A stretch of DNA of 64,000 nucleotides, taken from NCBI GenBank assembly GCA_903813345.2, contig CAIIXF020000011.1, positions 13,373,754 through 13,437,753 on the forward strand, read 5' to 3'. This DNA is from Owenia fusiformis. Lineage: Eukaryota; Annelida; Polychaeta; Sabellida; Oweniidae. The notes below the pieces were generated by a model. It was given only the letters and a program-made list of their open reading frames with translations, had not been told where the DNA came from and searched no databases. This document shows, in pieces, positions 36,873 through 49,533 of the stretch (positions are counted from its first letter, which is position 1; every line of letters begins with the position of its first letter). The translations under genes were made by a program, and so were the position numbers.

Positions 36873-36907
36873 CTGAGACTAACATACGAAGGTATGTTAA
36901 ATCTCAG
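36873..36907. repeat. 35-bp palindromic hairpin, one per unit
   Basis: CTGAGA...AACATAC, a four-base loop, GTATGTT...TCTCAG. Copies lie at 41539-41573, 46024-46058 and 50615-50649. The first 14 bases match the arm of the palindrome at 32680-32705. GAAAA lies just before it and two bases after it. Confidence 0.75.
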
Positions 36908-38186
36908 GTGAAAATGAGTTCATAAAAAAAATATGAAGACAATATTTTCCAAATATAGCACACATTACTTCCATTTTGATAAAACCAGGTGGATTCCATT
37001 ATTCTTTCATGTCAGAACATAGAATCCGTTAGGAAGCTTTCAAGCCAACACACCTTAACAAAAGATCAAACATTGGGTGACCATCCCCCCGGTCATGCTG
37101 TATGCTGTCCAGAGAGATTAAGAAGAATAACAAGAATGACATCCTCGGCCATGCATAATTAGGATACATCACATTAAAAAGATGAAATACAAGACCATAC
37201 CACTGTCAATTCCCAATAGTATCTTTACTGTAACACTGATAAGCAATGTCTACCTACCTAAAGAGTACAAGGTAACATGTATCAACCCCAAGGCCATTCC
37301 GTACAGATCCAAGTGAACTCTTGCTGCGTCCTCACGAGATCTCTGGATCACACTATATCCGTCATAGCTAACTACTAACATTACAATACGAGCAAGTAAA
37401 AATGAGTGGACCTTCACCAGAGCTCAACGATACCCCTCCAGAACGACCCAATGCATGCCGGCACCACAGCATGCATTGAAGAAAGAAAATTCAGAATACC
37501 TCCTCCTGGTGGGTGCAAGACCCACCATTTTGACTCGCAAGTAAAGAATGCTTTCACCAGCCATCAGAATATAGGCAAAACAAAGAACCAAGCTCAACAA
37601 TAAGAATCCAACTTGGAAACTGTTGGTCGGGACTTACAAGGAATTGATACCTGAAACCCATGCATCTAGAGATTGATAGACACTGATCATCAGAATCACG
37701 GTGGAGGTACTACGAGGAACATCAAACAGTATGACCAAGTAAACCAGAGCTCTCAATGCAATGGATCAGAATGACCCATGCTCAACGATGCCATTCTTAG
37801 ATATTCCTCAAAATCAATCGGGACAACATAAAACATGAACAGGGGAAGGCCTCCCAACACTTGATCAAGTGTTAAGACATGTTTAGCCATCCAGCCTCCT
37901 AGCAGATTCCAGGTTCCTTCACTCCAGAATAATGGGTCGGCCAACAAAATCCACCGGTTCAATCAAAATGGAAGGTGTCCCACTAACGAGAAAACCTGCC
38001 GCTCCTAAACCATAGATGGAAAACATGTCTAGCTGGTAGATGACCCCATATGGAATACCTAAGATAACCTAACCAAATAACTAAGATAACTCAACAAGAT
38101 TACTTAACTTAGGTGACAGGAACTCCATGATAAGGCTCATCTTAAAGGGAGTGGAGTCTAGGGGGCGACTCATTTTCCAATGCATG

Positions 38187-38765
38187 GTTGCTCTTCTTCC
38201 AGTTGGTGGCTCTTCTTCCAGTTGGTTGCTCTTCTTCCACTTGGTTGCTCTTCTTCCACTTGGTTGCTCTTCTTCCACTTGGTTCCTCTTCTTCCACTTG
38301 GTTGCTCTTCTTCCACTTGGTTGCTCTTCTTCCAGTTGGTTGCTCTTCTTCCAGTTGGTTGCTCTTCTTCCAGTTGGTTGCTCTTCTTCCAGTTGGTTGC
38401 TCTTCTTCCAGTTGGTTGCTCTCCTTTCAGTTGGTTGCTCTTCTTCCAGTTGGTTGCTCTTCTTCCAGTTGGTTGCTCTTCTTCCAGTTGGTTGCTCTTC
38501 TTCCAGTTTGTTGTTCTTATTCCAGTGGGTTGTTCATCTTCCAGTGGGTTGTTCATCTTCCAGTGGGTTGTTCATCTTCCAGTGGGTTGTTCATCTTCCA
38601 GTCGTTTGTTCATCTTCCAGTGGGTTGTTCATCTTCCAGTTGTTTGTTCATCTTCCAGTGGGTTGTTCATCTTCCAGTGAGTTGCTCATCTTCCAGTGAG
38701 TTGCTCATCTTCCAGTGGGTTGCTCATCTTCCAGCGGGTGAATTATCTTCCAGCGGTTGAATAAT
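38187..38765 (+). repeat. 19-bp minisatellite, unit 1 (~30 copies)
   Basis: Unit TTGGTTGCTCTTCTTCCAG, followed by a block of the sister type TGGGTTGTTCATCTTCCAG. Because 19 is one more than a multiple of three and the unit has no stop in any phase, all three plus frames stay open and spell the same cyclic 19-residue peptide. That explains three overlapping frames of 166-190 codons and one on the minus strand. Confidence 0.95.
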
Positions 38766-38988
38766 CTTTCAGTGGGTGGATCATCTAGCAGTTGGATCAT
38801 CTTCAAGGTTGCCATCTTCCACCAGATAGATCATCTTCAACTGGGAACTTGGCTTTCCAATGGGGGACTTGTCTTGCAGTGTGTGGCTTCCAGTATGTGG
38901 CTCAGGTACTAGTGGGCTGATCACCTCCAAGCTAAAGGTAAATCTGGAAGAAATATTGTACATTAGGAATTAAAAATACTGTACTTAC

Positions 38989-39175
38989 TTGAACCCCACA
39001 TCCTAGAGATAATCTTCCATCCCGGGCAATGCTTCTTCAGTAACACACAGATATCACCAGAATAACAATATCCTATGTAGAAACAGGCGTTGCAGGCAGA
39101 TGGTGCATATTGAAGTTACTCTCATAAACCCCTAGGAAAGGACAGAAACTGATCTTCAGGGGAAGAGGAGTGCAT
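38989..39175 (-). pseudogene. Exon-like segment C, unit 1
   Basis: 187 nt, from TACTTTCAG/ATGCACTCC to GGTTCAA/GTAAGTACAG, so both ends look like splice sites. It has the same length and start as segment B and clear homology to it. The frame homologous to B's open frame (CTPLPL, then VST) is interrupted by TAG and TGA; no frame is open throughout. Probably a decayed duplicate of B or a non-coding exon. Confidence 0.45.
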
Positions 39176-39289
39176 CTGAAAGTACATACAAAATAGGAAA
39201 AGTTCAGCAATGGTTTCAATTTTCAATTTTTCAACAAGGCTTCCGTGATCAAGACATTTCCATAACAGGGAGAGGAGGGAATGCAAATC

Positions 39290-39665
39290 TCCAGTGAGAT
39301 CATCTTTCAGCAGTTTGATCATCTTCCACCAGGAGGATCATCTTCCTCCCTGAGGATCATATTCCAGCGGATGGATCATCTTCCAGCGAATGGATCATCT
39401 TTCAGAGAGCAGCTTGTCTTCAGATGAGTGGCTTGACTTTTTGCTGATGGCTCGTAATCTGGTAGATGGCTCATATTCCAGGAGCTGGCTAATATTCTAG
39501 TGGGTGCCTCATCTCCAGTGGATGGCTCGTCTTCAAATGATTCTGCATCTTTATGAGGGTGACTCCTCTTCCAGGGGATGGATGATCTTCCAGACAGCAT
39601 TTTCTGTTCCAGTTGGTTACATGGCTTCCAGTTTGTGGCTCAGATTCTATTCGGCTGATCAACCC
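39290..39665 (+). repeat. Degenerate 19-bp repeat between segments B and C
   Basis: Phrases such as 'gatcatcttccaccaggag' and 'gatcatcttccagcgaatg' follow each other at 19-bp steps but with much more variation than the main block. Same ancestry as the 38.2-kb minisatellite. Copies at about 43785-44155, 48370-48745 and, shortened, 54125-54330. Confidence 0.8.
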
Positions 39666-39722
39666 CATGCTAAAGGCAAATCTGAAATACTGTAAATTTG
39701 GAAATAAAACTTCAGTACTTAC

Positions 39723-39909
39723 TTGAACAGGATCCTTGAGACTTCTCTCATCTTGAACAAAGCTACTGCAGTCGCACAAGGACATCACCAGAATAACAAC
39801 ATCATATGTAGATACAGGTGCTACAGACACCAGGTGCTTATTGTAGTTACGATTTGAAACATCCCGGAAAGGGTAGTCTGTTTTAACCTCCAGGGTAAGA
39901 GGAGTTCAT
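39723..39909 (-). pseudogene. Exon-like segment B, unit 1/2 boundary
   Basis: 187 nt between GTACTTACAG/ATGAACTCC and CTGTTCAA/GTAAGTACTG. In one frame it is open for 61 codons after an initial TGA and contains TDYPFRDVSNRNYNKH, matching FYPFRDVSNCNYNKQ of the 35.2-35.4 kb copy despite an upstream one-base frame difference. The initial TGA corresponds to TGC in the first unit's copy. Phase does not fit segment A (A leaves phase 1, and the entry would then hit a TAG). Relic or non-coding exon. Confidence 0.45.
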
Positions 39910-40300
39910 CTGTAAGTACATATAAAATAGGAAGTCAGCAATGATTTAAATTTTGATTTGTTGTTACAATGCCAAAATGATTGAGCCACTCACTGAACAA
40001 GCGGAGGAGGGAATGCAAGACATTCCTTTTATTGATTCTAGTAAATTTCTCATGGCCTTTCACCCCTCCCGGCTCAAAATTTACATCATCAAATCAATTA
40101 ACTGCCCGAACAGAAGTATCTCTGTAGAAGTGAATTGTGGTCTATATATTTTTAGAACATGAATTAAAATTATGTTTTTGAATATTGAATTACCCCCCTA
40201 CCCCAAGCCAAATATAATGAATAGTTTTATTCATTTTTTGATATGTAAAGCCAACATACATATTATCTCCAAATTGGCTCTACACTATAGCTACCCTTAC

Positions 40301-40456
40301 CTGTGTGGGTGTAACATTCCTGTTGTTTCTTTAGTTGCACACACCTATTAGTACAGGCAGTAGCAATATGCTTTGTAGATACATACACTGCAAACAACTG
40401 ATCCAAATCATTGATCCACTTCGAAAGACCACAACCAGGGTAGAAATTGTTATGAC
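40301..40456 (-). CDS. Open exon-like segment A, unit 2 (52 codons)
   Basis: On the minus strand a T-rich tract ending GTACTTTCAG precedes it and CACACAG/GTAAGG closes it. The 156-nt segment is open only in the phase-1 frame: 51 complete codons, phase 1 in and out, typical of shuffled extracellular-domain exons. Key residues: HNNFYPGC (Cys 8), INDLDQ (15-19), YVSTKH (24-29), ACTNRC (Cys 34 and 38), QQECYTHT (Cys 47). Cys-x3-Cys about 26 residues after Y-x-G-C recalls the first half of a WSC domain. No start codon, partner exon or promoter is identifiable, so coding status is uncertain. Confidence 0.4.
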
Positions 40457-42843
40457 CTGAAAGTACTTAAAAAAGAAAAAAAAGTCAGCAATGATTTGAC
40501 TTTTTTCCTTAAAAGAAACAAGTAAATATGCCCATCTCACTGAAATGGCCATTTTTCAGATGTGAGTACATTTACATATAACTTTTAAGAGAATGCATGA
40601 ACATGCAAAATGTCACCACTGGCCATTTGTTAAAGATGCACTTGGTTACAGTAAGCCGAACACTAATTGATTACTGCCATCAAGAAGTTTCGTCCACCCA
40701 TCAGTTTGAGAATATAACATTATGTCAACACTTCTGTAGTGACATAAAAATCAAATCATTGCCCAGTAAGTACAGTTTACTAAAAAACTATGAACAAAAA
40801 TCATATCATTACTGAATAAATTTTCAAATTGTTACTTTAAAAGCTAGCATTATAGTATTCAAATGATCAAGACCAAATTGATAGAGCTAGAACTATTTTG
40901 TTGGTAAGTTTCCAAAGTCTCAGAATGAAAATTACCAAACACATGCAAACAGAACCACTGTTCCTTGTGTTGCAGCCAAGAACCTGCTTTGCTGGAAATA
41001 CAAAAAAGATGCTGTAGTACTTGTTTATATTACAATTTAAATATATTGCAAAAATTCAAATCAATTAGGAGGGATGGAATAAGGTACATGTATACATAGT
41101 AATACATCTTAACTAGGTAAAAAAATACTGCTTCCAGCACTGTATAGCTGATTCTTCTGGTGGGTGTATGATCCTGTGAAAAGAGAATTCATTTATTAGT
41201 AACTTCCGCATGCAACAGTAGTAGTTGTAGTTCAGGCAAGGAGCAGTCTTTAACCCTCTTCAAAACACCTGCAATGAGAAAATTATTTTACTGTCTACCT
41301 TAACTCCAAAGCATGCAAGGGATTATCATTTGCAAAAAAGTTGCCAAGTTGCCTTTATCAATCAGATTCTAGGTCGTAAATACCTAGATGGTTGATTGCT
41401 TATTGGACCAAAACATGGTCGCATTAACACTGACCTCAAAATAAGAAAAAAACAGTCAAATTGAAAAATTGATGATGATTTAATGAAACTTAAGATCATC
41501 TACCAACTCGCACCAAAAAAGAGAATGGTATCCGAAAACTGAGACTAACATACGAAGGTATGTTAAATCTCAGGTGAAAATGAGTTTATAAAAAAAATAT
41601 GAAGACAATATTTTCCAAATATAGCACACATTACTTCCATTTTGATAAAACCAGGTGGATTCCATTATTCTTTCATGTCAGAACATAGAATCCGTTAGGA
41701 AGCTTTCAAGCCAACACACCTTAACAAAAGATCAAACATTGGGTGACCATCCCCCCGCTCATGCTGTATGCTGTCCAGAGAGATTAAGAAGAATGACATC
41801 CTCGGCCATGCATAATTAGGATACATCACATTAAAAAGATGAAATACAAGACCATACCACTGTCAATTCCCAATAGTATCTTTACTGTAACACTGATAAG
41901 CAATGTCTACCTACCTAAAGAGTACAAGGTAACATGTATCAACCCCAAGGCCATTCCGTACAGATCCAAGTGAACTCTTGCTGCGTCCTCACGAGATCTC
42001 TGGATCACACTATATCCATCATAGCTAACTACTAACATTACAATACGAGCAAGTAAAAATGAGTGGACCTTCACCAGAGCTCAACGATACCCCTCCAGAA
42101 CGACCCAATGCATGCCGGCACCACAGCATGCATTGAAGAAAGAAAATTCAGAATACCTCCTCCTGGTGGGTGCAAGACCCACCATTTTGACTCGCAAGTA
42201 AAGAATGCTTTCACCAGCCATCAGAATATAGGCAAAACAAAGAACCAAGCTCAACAATAAGAATCCAACTTGGAAACTGTTGGTCGGGACTTACAAGGAA
42301 TTGATACCTGAAACCCATGCATCTAGAGATTGATAGACACTGATCATCAGAATCACGGTGGAGGTACTACGAGGAACATCAAACAGTATGACCAAGTAAA
42401 CCAGAGCTCTCAATGCAATGGATCAGAATGACCCATGCTCAACGATGCCATTCTTAGATATTCCTCAAAATCAATCGGGACAACATAAAACATGAACAGG
42501 GGAAGGCCTCCCAACACTTGATCAAGTGTTAAGACATGTTTAGCCATCCAGCCTCCTAGCAGATTCCAGGTTCCTTCACTCCAGAATAATGGGTCGGCCA
42601 ACAAAATCCACCGGTTCAATCAAAATGGAAGGTGTCCCACTAACGAGAAAACCTGCCGCTCCTAAACCATAGATGGAAAACATGTCTAGCTGGTAGATGA
42701 CCCCATATGGAATACCTAAGATAACCTAACCAAATAACTAAGATAACTCAACAAGATTACTTAACTTAGGTGACAGGAACTCCCTGATAAGGCTCATCTT
42801 AAAGGGAGTGGAGTCTAGGGGGCGACTCATTTTCCAATGCATG

Positions 42844-43262
42844 GTTGCTCTTCTTCCAGTTGGTGGCTCTTCTTCCAGTTGGTTGCTCTTCTTCCACTTG
42901 GTTGCTCTTCTTCCACTTGGTTGCTCTTCTTCCACTTGGTTGCTCTTCTTCCACTTGGTTGCTCTTCTTCCAGTTGGTTGCTCTCCTTTCAGTTGGTTTC
43001 TCTTCTTCCAGTTGGTTGCTCTTCTTCCAGTTGGTTGCTCTTCTTCCAGTTGGTTGCTCTTCTTCCAGTTTGTTGTTCTTATTCCAGTGGGTTGTTCATC
43101 TTCCAGTGGGTTGTTCATCTTCCAGTTGTTTGTTCATCTTCCAGTGGGTTGTTCATCTTCCAGTGAGTTGCTCATCTTCCAGTGAGTTGCTCATCTTCCA
43201 GTGGGTTGCTCATCTTCCAGCGGGTGAATTATCTTCCAGCGGTTGAATAATCTTTCAGTGGG
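42844..43262 (+). repeat. 19-bp minisatellite, unit 2 (~21 copies)
   Basis: Same unit and same two-block order as at 38.2 kb, but the shortest of the four arrays. Open in all plus frames for the same reason. Confidence 0.95.
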
Positions 43263-43477
43263 TGGATCATCATCTAGCAGTTGGATCATCTTCAAGGTTG
43301 CCATCTTCCACCAGATAGATCATCTTCAACTGGGAACTTGGCTTTCCAATGGGGGACTTGTCTTGCAGTGTGTGGCTTCCAGTATGTGGCTCAGGTACTA
43401 GTGGGCTGATCACCTCCAAGCTAAAGGTAAATCTGGAAGAAATATTGTACATTAGGAAATAAAAATACTGTACTTAC

Positions 43478-43664
43478 TTGAACCCCACATCCTAGAGATA
43501 ATCTTCCATCCCGGGCAATGCTTCTTCAGTAACACACAGATATCACCAGAATAACAATATCCTATGTAGTAACAGGCGTTGCAGGCAGATGGTGCATATT
43601 GAAGTTACTCTCATAAACCCCTAGGAAAGGACAGAAACTGATCTTCAGGGGAAGAGGAGTGCAT
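43478..43664 (-). pseudogene. Exon-like segment C, unit 2
   Basis: Near-identical to 38989-39175, with the same splice-like ends and the same interrupting stops. One visible change is 'gtagtaacagg' for 'gtagaaacagg'. Confidence 0.45.
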
Positions 43665-44211
43665 CTGAAAGTACATACAAAATAGGAAAAGTTCAGCAAT
43701 GGTTTCAATTTTCAATTTTTCAACAAGGCTTCCGTGATCAAGACATTTCCATAACAGGGAGAGGAGGGAATGCAAATCTCCAGTGAGATCATCTTTCAGC
43801 AGTTTGATCATCTTCCACCAGGAGGATCATCTTCCACCAGGAGGATCATATTCCAGCGGATGGATCATCTTCCAGCGAATGGATCATCTTTCAGAGAGCA
43901 GCTTGTCTTCAGATGAGTGGCTTGACTTTTTGCAGATGGCTCGTAATCTGGTAGATGGCTCATATTCCAGGAGCTGGCTAATATTCTAGTGGGTGCCTCA
44001 TCTCCAGTGGATGGCTCGTCTTCAAATGATTCTGCATCTTTATGAGGGTGACTCCTCTTCCAGGGGATGGATGATCTTCCAGACAGCATTTTCTGTTCCA
44101 GTTGGTTACATGGCTTCCAGTTTGTGGCTCAGATTCTATTCGGCTGATCAACCCCATGCTAAAGGCAAATCTGAATTACTGTAAATTTGGAAATAAAACT
44201 TCAGTACTTAC

Positions 44212-44398
44212 TTGAACAGGATCCTTGAGACTTCTCTCATCTTGAACAAAGCTACTGCAGTCGCACAAGGACATCACCAGAATAACAACATCATATGTAG
44301 ATACAGGTGCTACAGACACCAGGTGCTTATTGTAGTGACGATTTGAAACATCCCGGAAAGGGTAGTCTGTTTTAACCTCCAGGGTAAGAGGAGTTCAT
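44212..44398 (-). pseudogene. Exon-like segment B, unit 2/3 boundary
   Basis: Copy of 39723-39909 with the same 187-nt length, splice-like ends and initial TGA. One substitution changes Asn to His within the RNYNK motif. Confidence 0.45.
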
Positions 44399-44787
44399 CT
44401 GTAAGTACATATAAAATAGGAAGTCAGCAATGATTTAAATTTTGATTTGTTGTTACAATGCCAAAATGATTGAGCCACTCACTGAACAAGCGGAGGAGGA
44501 TGCAAGACATTCCTTTTATTGATTCTAGTAAATTTCTCATGGCCTTTCACCCCTCCCGGCTCAAAATTTACATCATCAAATCAATTAACTGCCCGAACAG
44601 AAGTATCTCTGTAGAAGTGAATTGTGGTCTATATATTTTTAGAACATGAATTAAAATTATGTTTTTGAATATTGAATTACCCCCCTACCCCAAGCCCAAT
44701 ATAATGAATAGTTTTATTCATTTTTTGATATGTAAAGCCAACATACATATTATCTCCAAATTGGCTCTACACTATAGCTACCCTTAC

Positions 44788-44943
44788 CTGTGTGGGTGTA
44801 ACATTCCTGTTGTTTCTTTAGTTGCACACAACAATTAGTACAGGCAGTAGCAATATGCTTTGTAGATACATACACTGCAAACAACTGATCCAAATCATTG
44901 ATCCACTTCGAAAGACCACAACCAGGGTAGAAATTGTTATGAC
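44788..44943 (-). CDS. Open exon-like segment A, unit 3
   Basis: 156-nt copy of 40301-40456 with intact splice-like ends and open frame. Two adjacent base changes turn NRC into NCC, adding a cysteine. Confidence 0.4.
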
Positions 44944-47336
44944 CTGAAAGTACTTAAAAAAGAAAAAAAAGTCAGCAATGATTTGACTTTTTTCCTTAAA
45001 AGAAACAAGTAAATATGCCCATCTCACTGAAATGGCCATTTTTCAGATGTGAGTACATTTACATATAACTTTTAAGAGAATGCATGAACATGCAAAATGT
45101 CACCACTGGCCATTTGTTAAAGATGCAATTGGTTACAGTAAGCCGAACACTAATTGATTACTGCCATCAAGAAGTTTCGTCCACCCATCAGTTTGAGAAT
45201 ATAACATTATGTCAACACTTCTGTAGTGACATAAAAATCAAATCATTGCCCAGTAAGTACAGTTTACTAAAAAACTATGAACAAAAATCATATCATTATT
45301 GAATAAATTTTCAAATTGTTACTTTAAAAGCTAGCATTATAGTATTCAAATGATCAAGACCAAATTGATAGAGCTAGAACTATTTTGTTGGTAAGTTTCC
45401 AAAGTCTCAGAATGAAAATTACCAAACACATGCAAACAGAACCACTGTTCCTTGTGTTGCAGCCAAGAACCTGCTTTGCTGGAAATACAAAAAAGATGCT
45501 GTAGTACTTGTTAATATTACAATTTAAATATATTGCAAAAATTCAAATCAATTAGGAGGGATGGAGTAAGGTACATGTATACATAGTAATACATCTTAAC
45601 TAGGTAAAAAATACTGCTTCCAGCACTGTATAGCTGATTCTTCTGGTGGGTGTATGATCCTGTGAAAAGAGAATTCATTTATTAGTAACTTCCGCATGCA
45701 ACAGTAGTAGTTGTAGTTCAGGCAAGGAGCAGTCTTTAACCCTCTTCAAAACACCTGCAATGAGAAAATTATTTTACTGTCTACCTTAACTCCAAAGCAT
45801 GCAAGGGATTATCATTTGCAAAAAAGTTGCCAAGTTGCCTTTATCAATCAGATTCTAGGTCGTAAATACCTAGATGGTTGATTGCTTATTGGACCAAAAC
45901 ATGGTCGCATTAACACTGACCTCAAAACAAGAAAAAACAGTCAAATTGAAAAATTGATGATGATTTAATGAAACTTAAGATCATCTACCAACTCGCACCA
46001 AAAAAGAGAATGGTATCCGAAAACTGAGACTAACATACGAAGGTATGTTAAATCTCAGGTGAAAATGAGTTTATAAAAAAAATATGAAGACAATATTTTC
46101 CAAATATAGCACACATTACTTCCATTTTGATAAAACCAGGTGGATTCCATTATTCTTTCATGTCAGAACATAGAATCCGTTAGGAAGCTTTCAAGCCAAC
46201 ACACCTTAACAAAAGATCAAACATTGGGTGACCATCCCCCCGCTCATGCTGTATGCTGTCCAGAGAGATTAAGAAGAATAACAAGAATGACATCCTCGGC
46301 CATGCATAATTAGGATACATCACATTAAAAAGATGAAATACAAGACCATACCACTGTCAATTCCCAATAGTATCTTTACTGTAACACTGATAAGCAATGT
46401 CTACCTACCTAAAGAGTACAAGGTAACATGTATCAACCCCAAGGCCATTCCGTACAGATCCAAGTGAACTCTTGCTGCGTCCTCACGAGATCTCTGGATC
46501 ACACTATATCCGTCATAGCTAACTACTAACATTACAATACGAGCAAGTAAAAATGAGTGGACCTTCACCAGAGCTCAACGATACCCCTCCAGAACGACCC
46601 AATGCATGCCGGCACCACAGCATGCATTGAAGAAAGAAAATTCAGAATACCTCCTCCTGGTGGGTGCAAGACCCACCATTTTGACTCGCAAGTAAAGAAT
46701 GCTTTCACCAGCCATCAGAATATAGGCAAAACAAAGAACCAAGCTCAACAATAAGAATCCAACTTGGAAACTGTTGGTCGGGACTTACAAGGAATTGATA
46801 CCTGAAACCCATGCATCTAGAGATTGATAGACACTGATCATCAGAATCACGGTGGAGGTACTACGAGGAACATCAAACAGTATGACCAAGTAAACCAGAG
46901 CTCTCAATGCAATGGATCAGAATGACCCATGCTCAACGATGCCATTCTTAGATATTCCTCAAAATCAATCGGGACAACATAAACAAGAACAGGGGAAGGC
47001 CTCCCAACACTTGATCAAGTGTTAAGACATGTTTAGCCATCCAGCCTCCTAGCAGATTCCAGGTTCCTTCACTCCAGAATAATGGGTCGGCCAACAAAAT
47101 CCACCGGTTCAATCAAAATGGAAGGTGTCCCACTAACGAGAAAACCTGCCGCTCCTAAACCATAGATGGAAAACATGTCTAGCTGGTAGATGACCCCATA
47201 TGGAATACCTAAGATAACCTAACCAAATAACTAAGATAACTCAACAAGATTACTTAACTTAGGTGACAGGAACTTCGTGATAAGGCTCATCTTAAAGGGA
47301 GTGGAGTCTAGGGGGCGACTCATTTTCCAATGCATG

Positions 47337-47850
47337 GTTGCTCTTCTTCCAGTTGGTTGCTCTTCTTCCAGTTGGTTGCTCTTCTTCCAGTTGGTTGCTC
47401 TTCTTCCACTTGGTTGCTCTTCTTCCACTTGGTTGCTCTTCTTCCAGTTGGTTGCTCTTCTTCCAGTTGGTTGCTCTTCTTCCAGTTGGTTGCTCTTCTT
47501 CCAGTTGGTTGCTCTTCTTCCAGTTGGTTGCTCTTCTTCCAGGTGGTTGCTCTCCTTTCAGTTGGTTGCTCTCCTTTCAGTTGGTTGCTCTTCTTCCAGT
47601 TGGTTGCTCTTCTTCCAGTTGGTTGCTCTTCTTCCAGTTTGTTGTTCTTATTCGAGTGGGTTGTTCATCTTCCAGTGGGTTGTTCATCTTCCAGTGGGTT
47701 GTTCATCTTCCAGTCGTTTGTTCATCTTCCAGTGGGTTGTTCATCTTCCAGTGAGTTGCTCATCTTCCAGTGAGTTGCTCATCTTCCAGTGGGTTGCTCA
47801 TCTTCCAGCGGGTGAATTATCTTCCAGCGGTTGAATAATCTTTCAGTGGG
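47337..47850 (+). repeat. 19-bp minisatellite, unit 3 (~26 copies)
   Basis: Same unit. Two adjacent copies carry the 'ctcctttcag' variant that occurs once in units 1, 2 and 4, a local duplication. Confidence 0.95.
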
Positions 47851-48065
47851 TGGATCATCATCTAGCAGTTGGATCATCTTCAAGGTTGCCATCTTCCACC
47901 AGATAGATCATCTTCAACTGGGAACTTGGCTTTCCAATGGGGGACTTGTCTTGCAGTGTGTGGCTTCCAGTATGTGGCTCAGGTACTAGTGGGCTGATCA
48001 CCTCCAAGCTAAAGGTAAATCTGGAAGAAATATTGTACATTAGGAAATAAAAATACTGTACTTAC

Positions 48066-48252
48066 TTGAACCCCACATCCTAGAGATAATCTTCCATCCC
48101 GGGCAATGCTTCTTCAGTAACACACAGATATCACCAGAATAACAATATCCTATGTAGAAACAGGCGTTGCAGGCAGATGGTGCATATTGAAGTTACTCTT
48201 ATAAACCCCTAGGAAAGGACAGAAACTGATCTTCAGGGGAAGAGGAGTGCAT
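48066..48252 (-). pseudogene. Exon-like segment C, unit 3
   Basis: 187-nt copy of 38989-39175 with the same splice-like ends and stops. Confidence 0.45.
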
Positions 48253-48799
48253 CTGAAAGTACATACAAAATAGGAAAAGTTCAGCAATGGTTTCAATTTT
48301 CAATTTTTCAACAAGGCTTCCGTGATCAAGACATTTCCATAACAGGGAGAGGAGGGAATGCAAATCTCCAGTGAGATCATCTTTCAGCAGTTTGATCATC
48401 TTCCACCAGGAGGATCATCTTCCACCAGGAGGATCATATTCCAGCGGATGGATCATCTTCCAGCGAATGGATCATCTTTGAGAGAGCAGCTTGTCTTCAG
48501 ATGAGTGGCTTGACTTTTTGCTGATGGCTCGTAATCTGGTAGATGGCTCATATTCCAGGAGCTGGCTAATATTCTAGTGGGTGCCTCATCTCCAGTGGAT
48601 GGCTCGTCTTCAAATGATTCTGCATCTTTATGAGGGTGACTCCTCTTCCAGGGGATGGATGATCTTCCAGACAGCATTTTCTGTTCCAGTTGGTTACATG
48701 GCTTCCAGTTTGTGGCTCAGATTCTATTCGGCTGATCAACCCCATGCTAAAGGCAAATCTGAAATACTGTAAATTTGGAAATAAAACTTCAGTACTTAC

Positions 48800-48986
48800 T
48801 TGAACAGGATCCTTGAGACTTCTCTCATCTTGAACAAAGCTACTGCAGTCGCACAAGGACATCACCAGAATAACAACATCATATGTAGATACAGGTGCTA
48901 CAGACACCAGGTGCTTATTGTAGTGACGATTTGAAACATCCCGGAAAGGGTAGTCTGTTTTAACCTCCAGGGTAAGAGGAGTTCAT
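48800..48986 (-). pseudogene. Exon-like segment B, unit 3/4 boundary
   Basis: 187-nt copy of 39723-39909, with splice-like ends and initial TGA retained. Confidence 0.45.
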
Positions 48987-49377
48987 CTGTAAGTACATAT
49001 AAAATAGGAAGTCAGCAATGATTTAAATTTTGATTTGTTGTTACAATGCCAAAATGATTGAGCCACTCACTGAACAAGCGGAGGAGGGAATGCAAGACAT
49101 TCCTTTTATTGATTCTAGTAAATTTCTCATGGCCTTTCACCCCTCCCGGCTCAAAATTTACATCATCAAATCAATTAACTGCCCAAACAGAAGTATCTCT
49201 GTAGAAGTGAATTGTGGTCTATATATTTTTAGAACATGAATTAAAATTATGTTTTTGAATATTGAATTACCCCCCTACCCCAAGCCAAATATAATGAATA
49301 GTTTTATTCATTTTTTGATATGTAAAGCCAACATACATATTATCTCCAAATTGGCTCTACACTATAGCTACCCTTAC

Positions 49378-49533
49378 CTGTGTGGGTGTAACATTCCTGT
49401 TGTTTCTTTAGTTGCACACACCTATTAGTACAGGCAATAGCAATATGCTTTGTAGATACATACACTGCAAACAACTGATCCAAATCATTGATCCACTTCG
49501 AAAGACCACAACCAGGGTAGAAATTGTTATGAC
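49378..49533 (-). CDS. Open exon-like segment A, unit 4
   Basis: 156-nt copy of 40301-40456, frame open, splice-like ends kept. One substitution changes Thr 32 to Ile. All differences seen among the A copies change an amino acid, giving no sign of purifying selection. Confidence 0.4.

Noticed and set aside
37406-37603. 65-codon frame conserved in all four 4.5-kb units as a gene
   Set aside because: Identity reflects recent duplication of the whole unit; non-coding parts are equally identical, and the frame begins with GTG.
37753-37962. 69-codon minus frame in the units
   Set aside because: Broken by a small indel in unit 3 and dependent on a TTG start; no other sign of coding.
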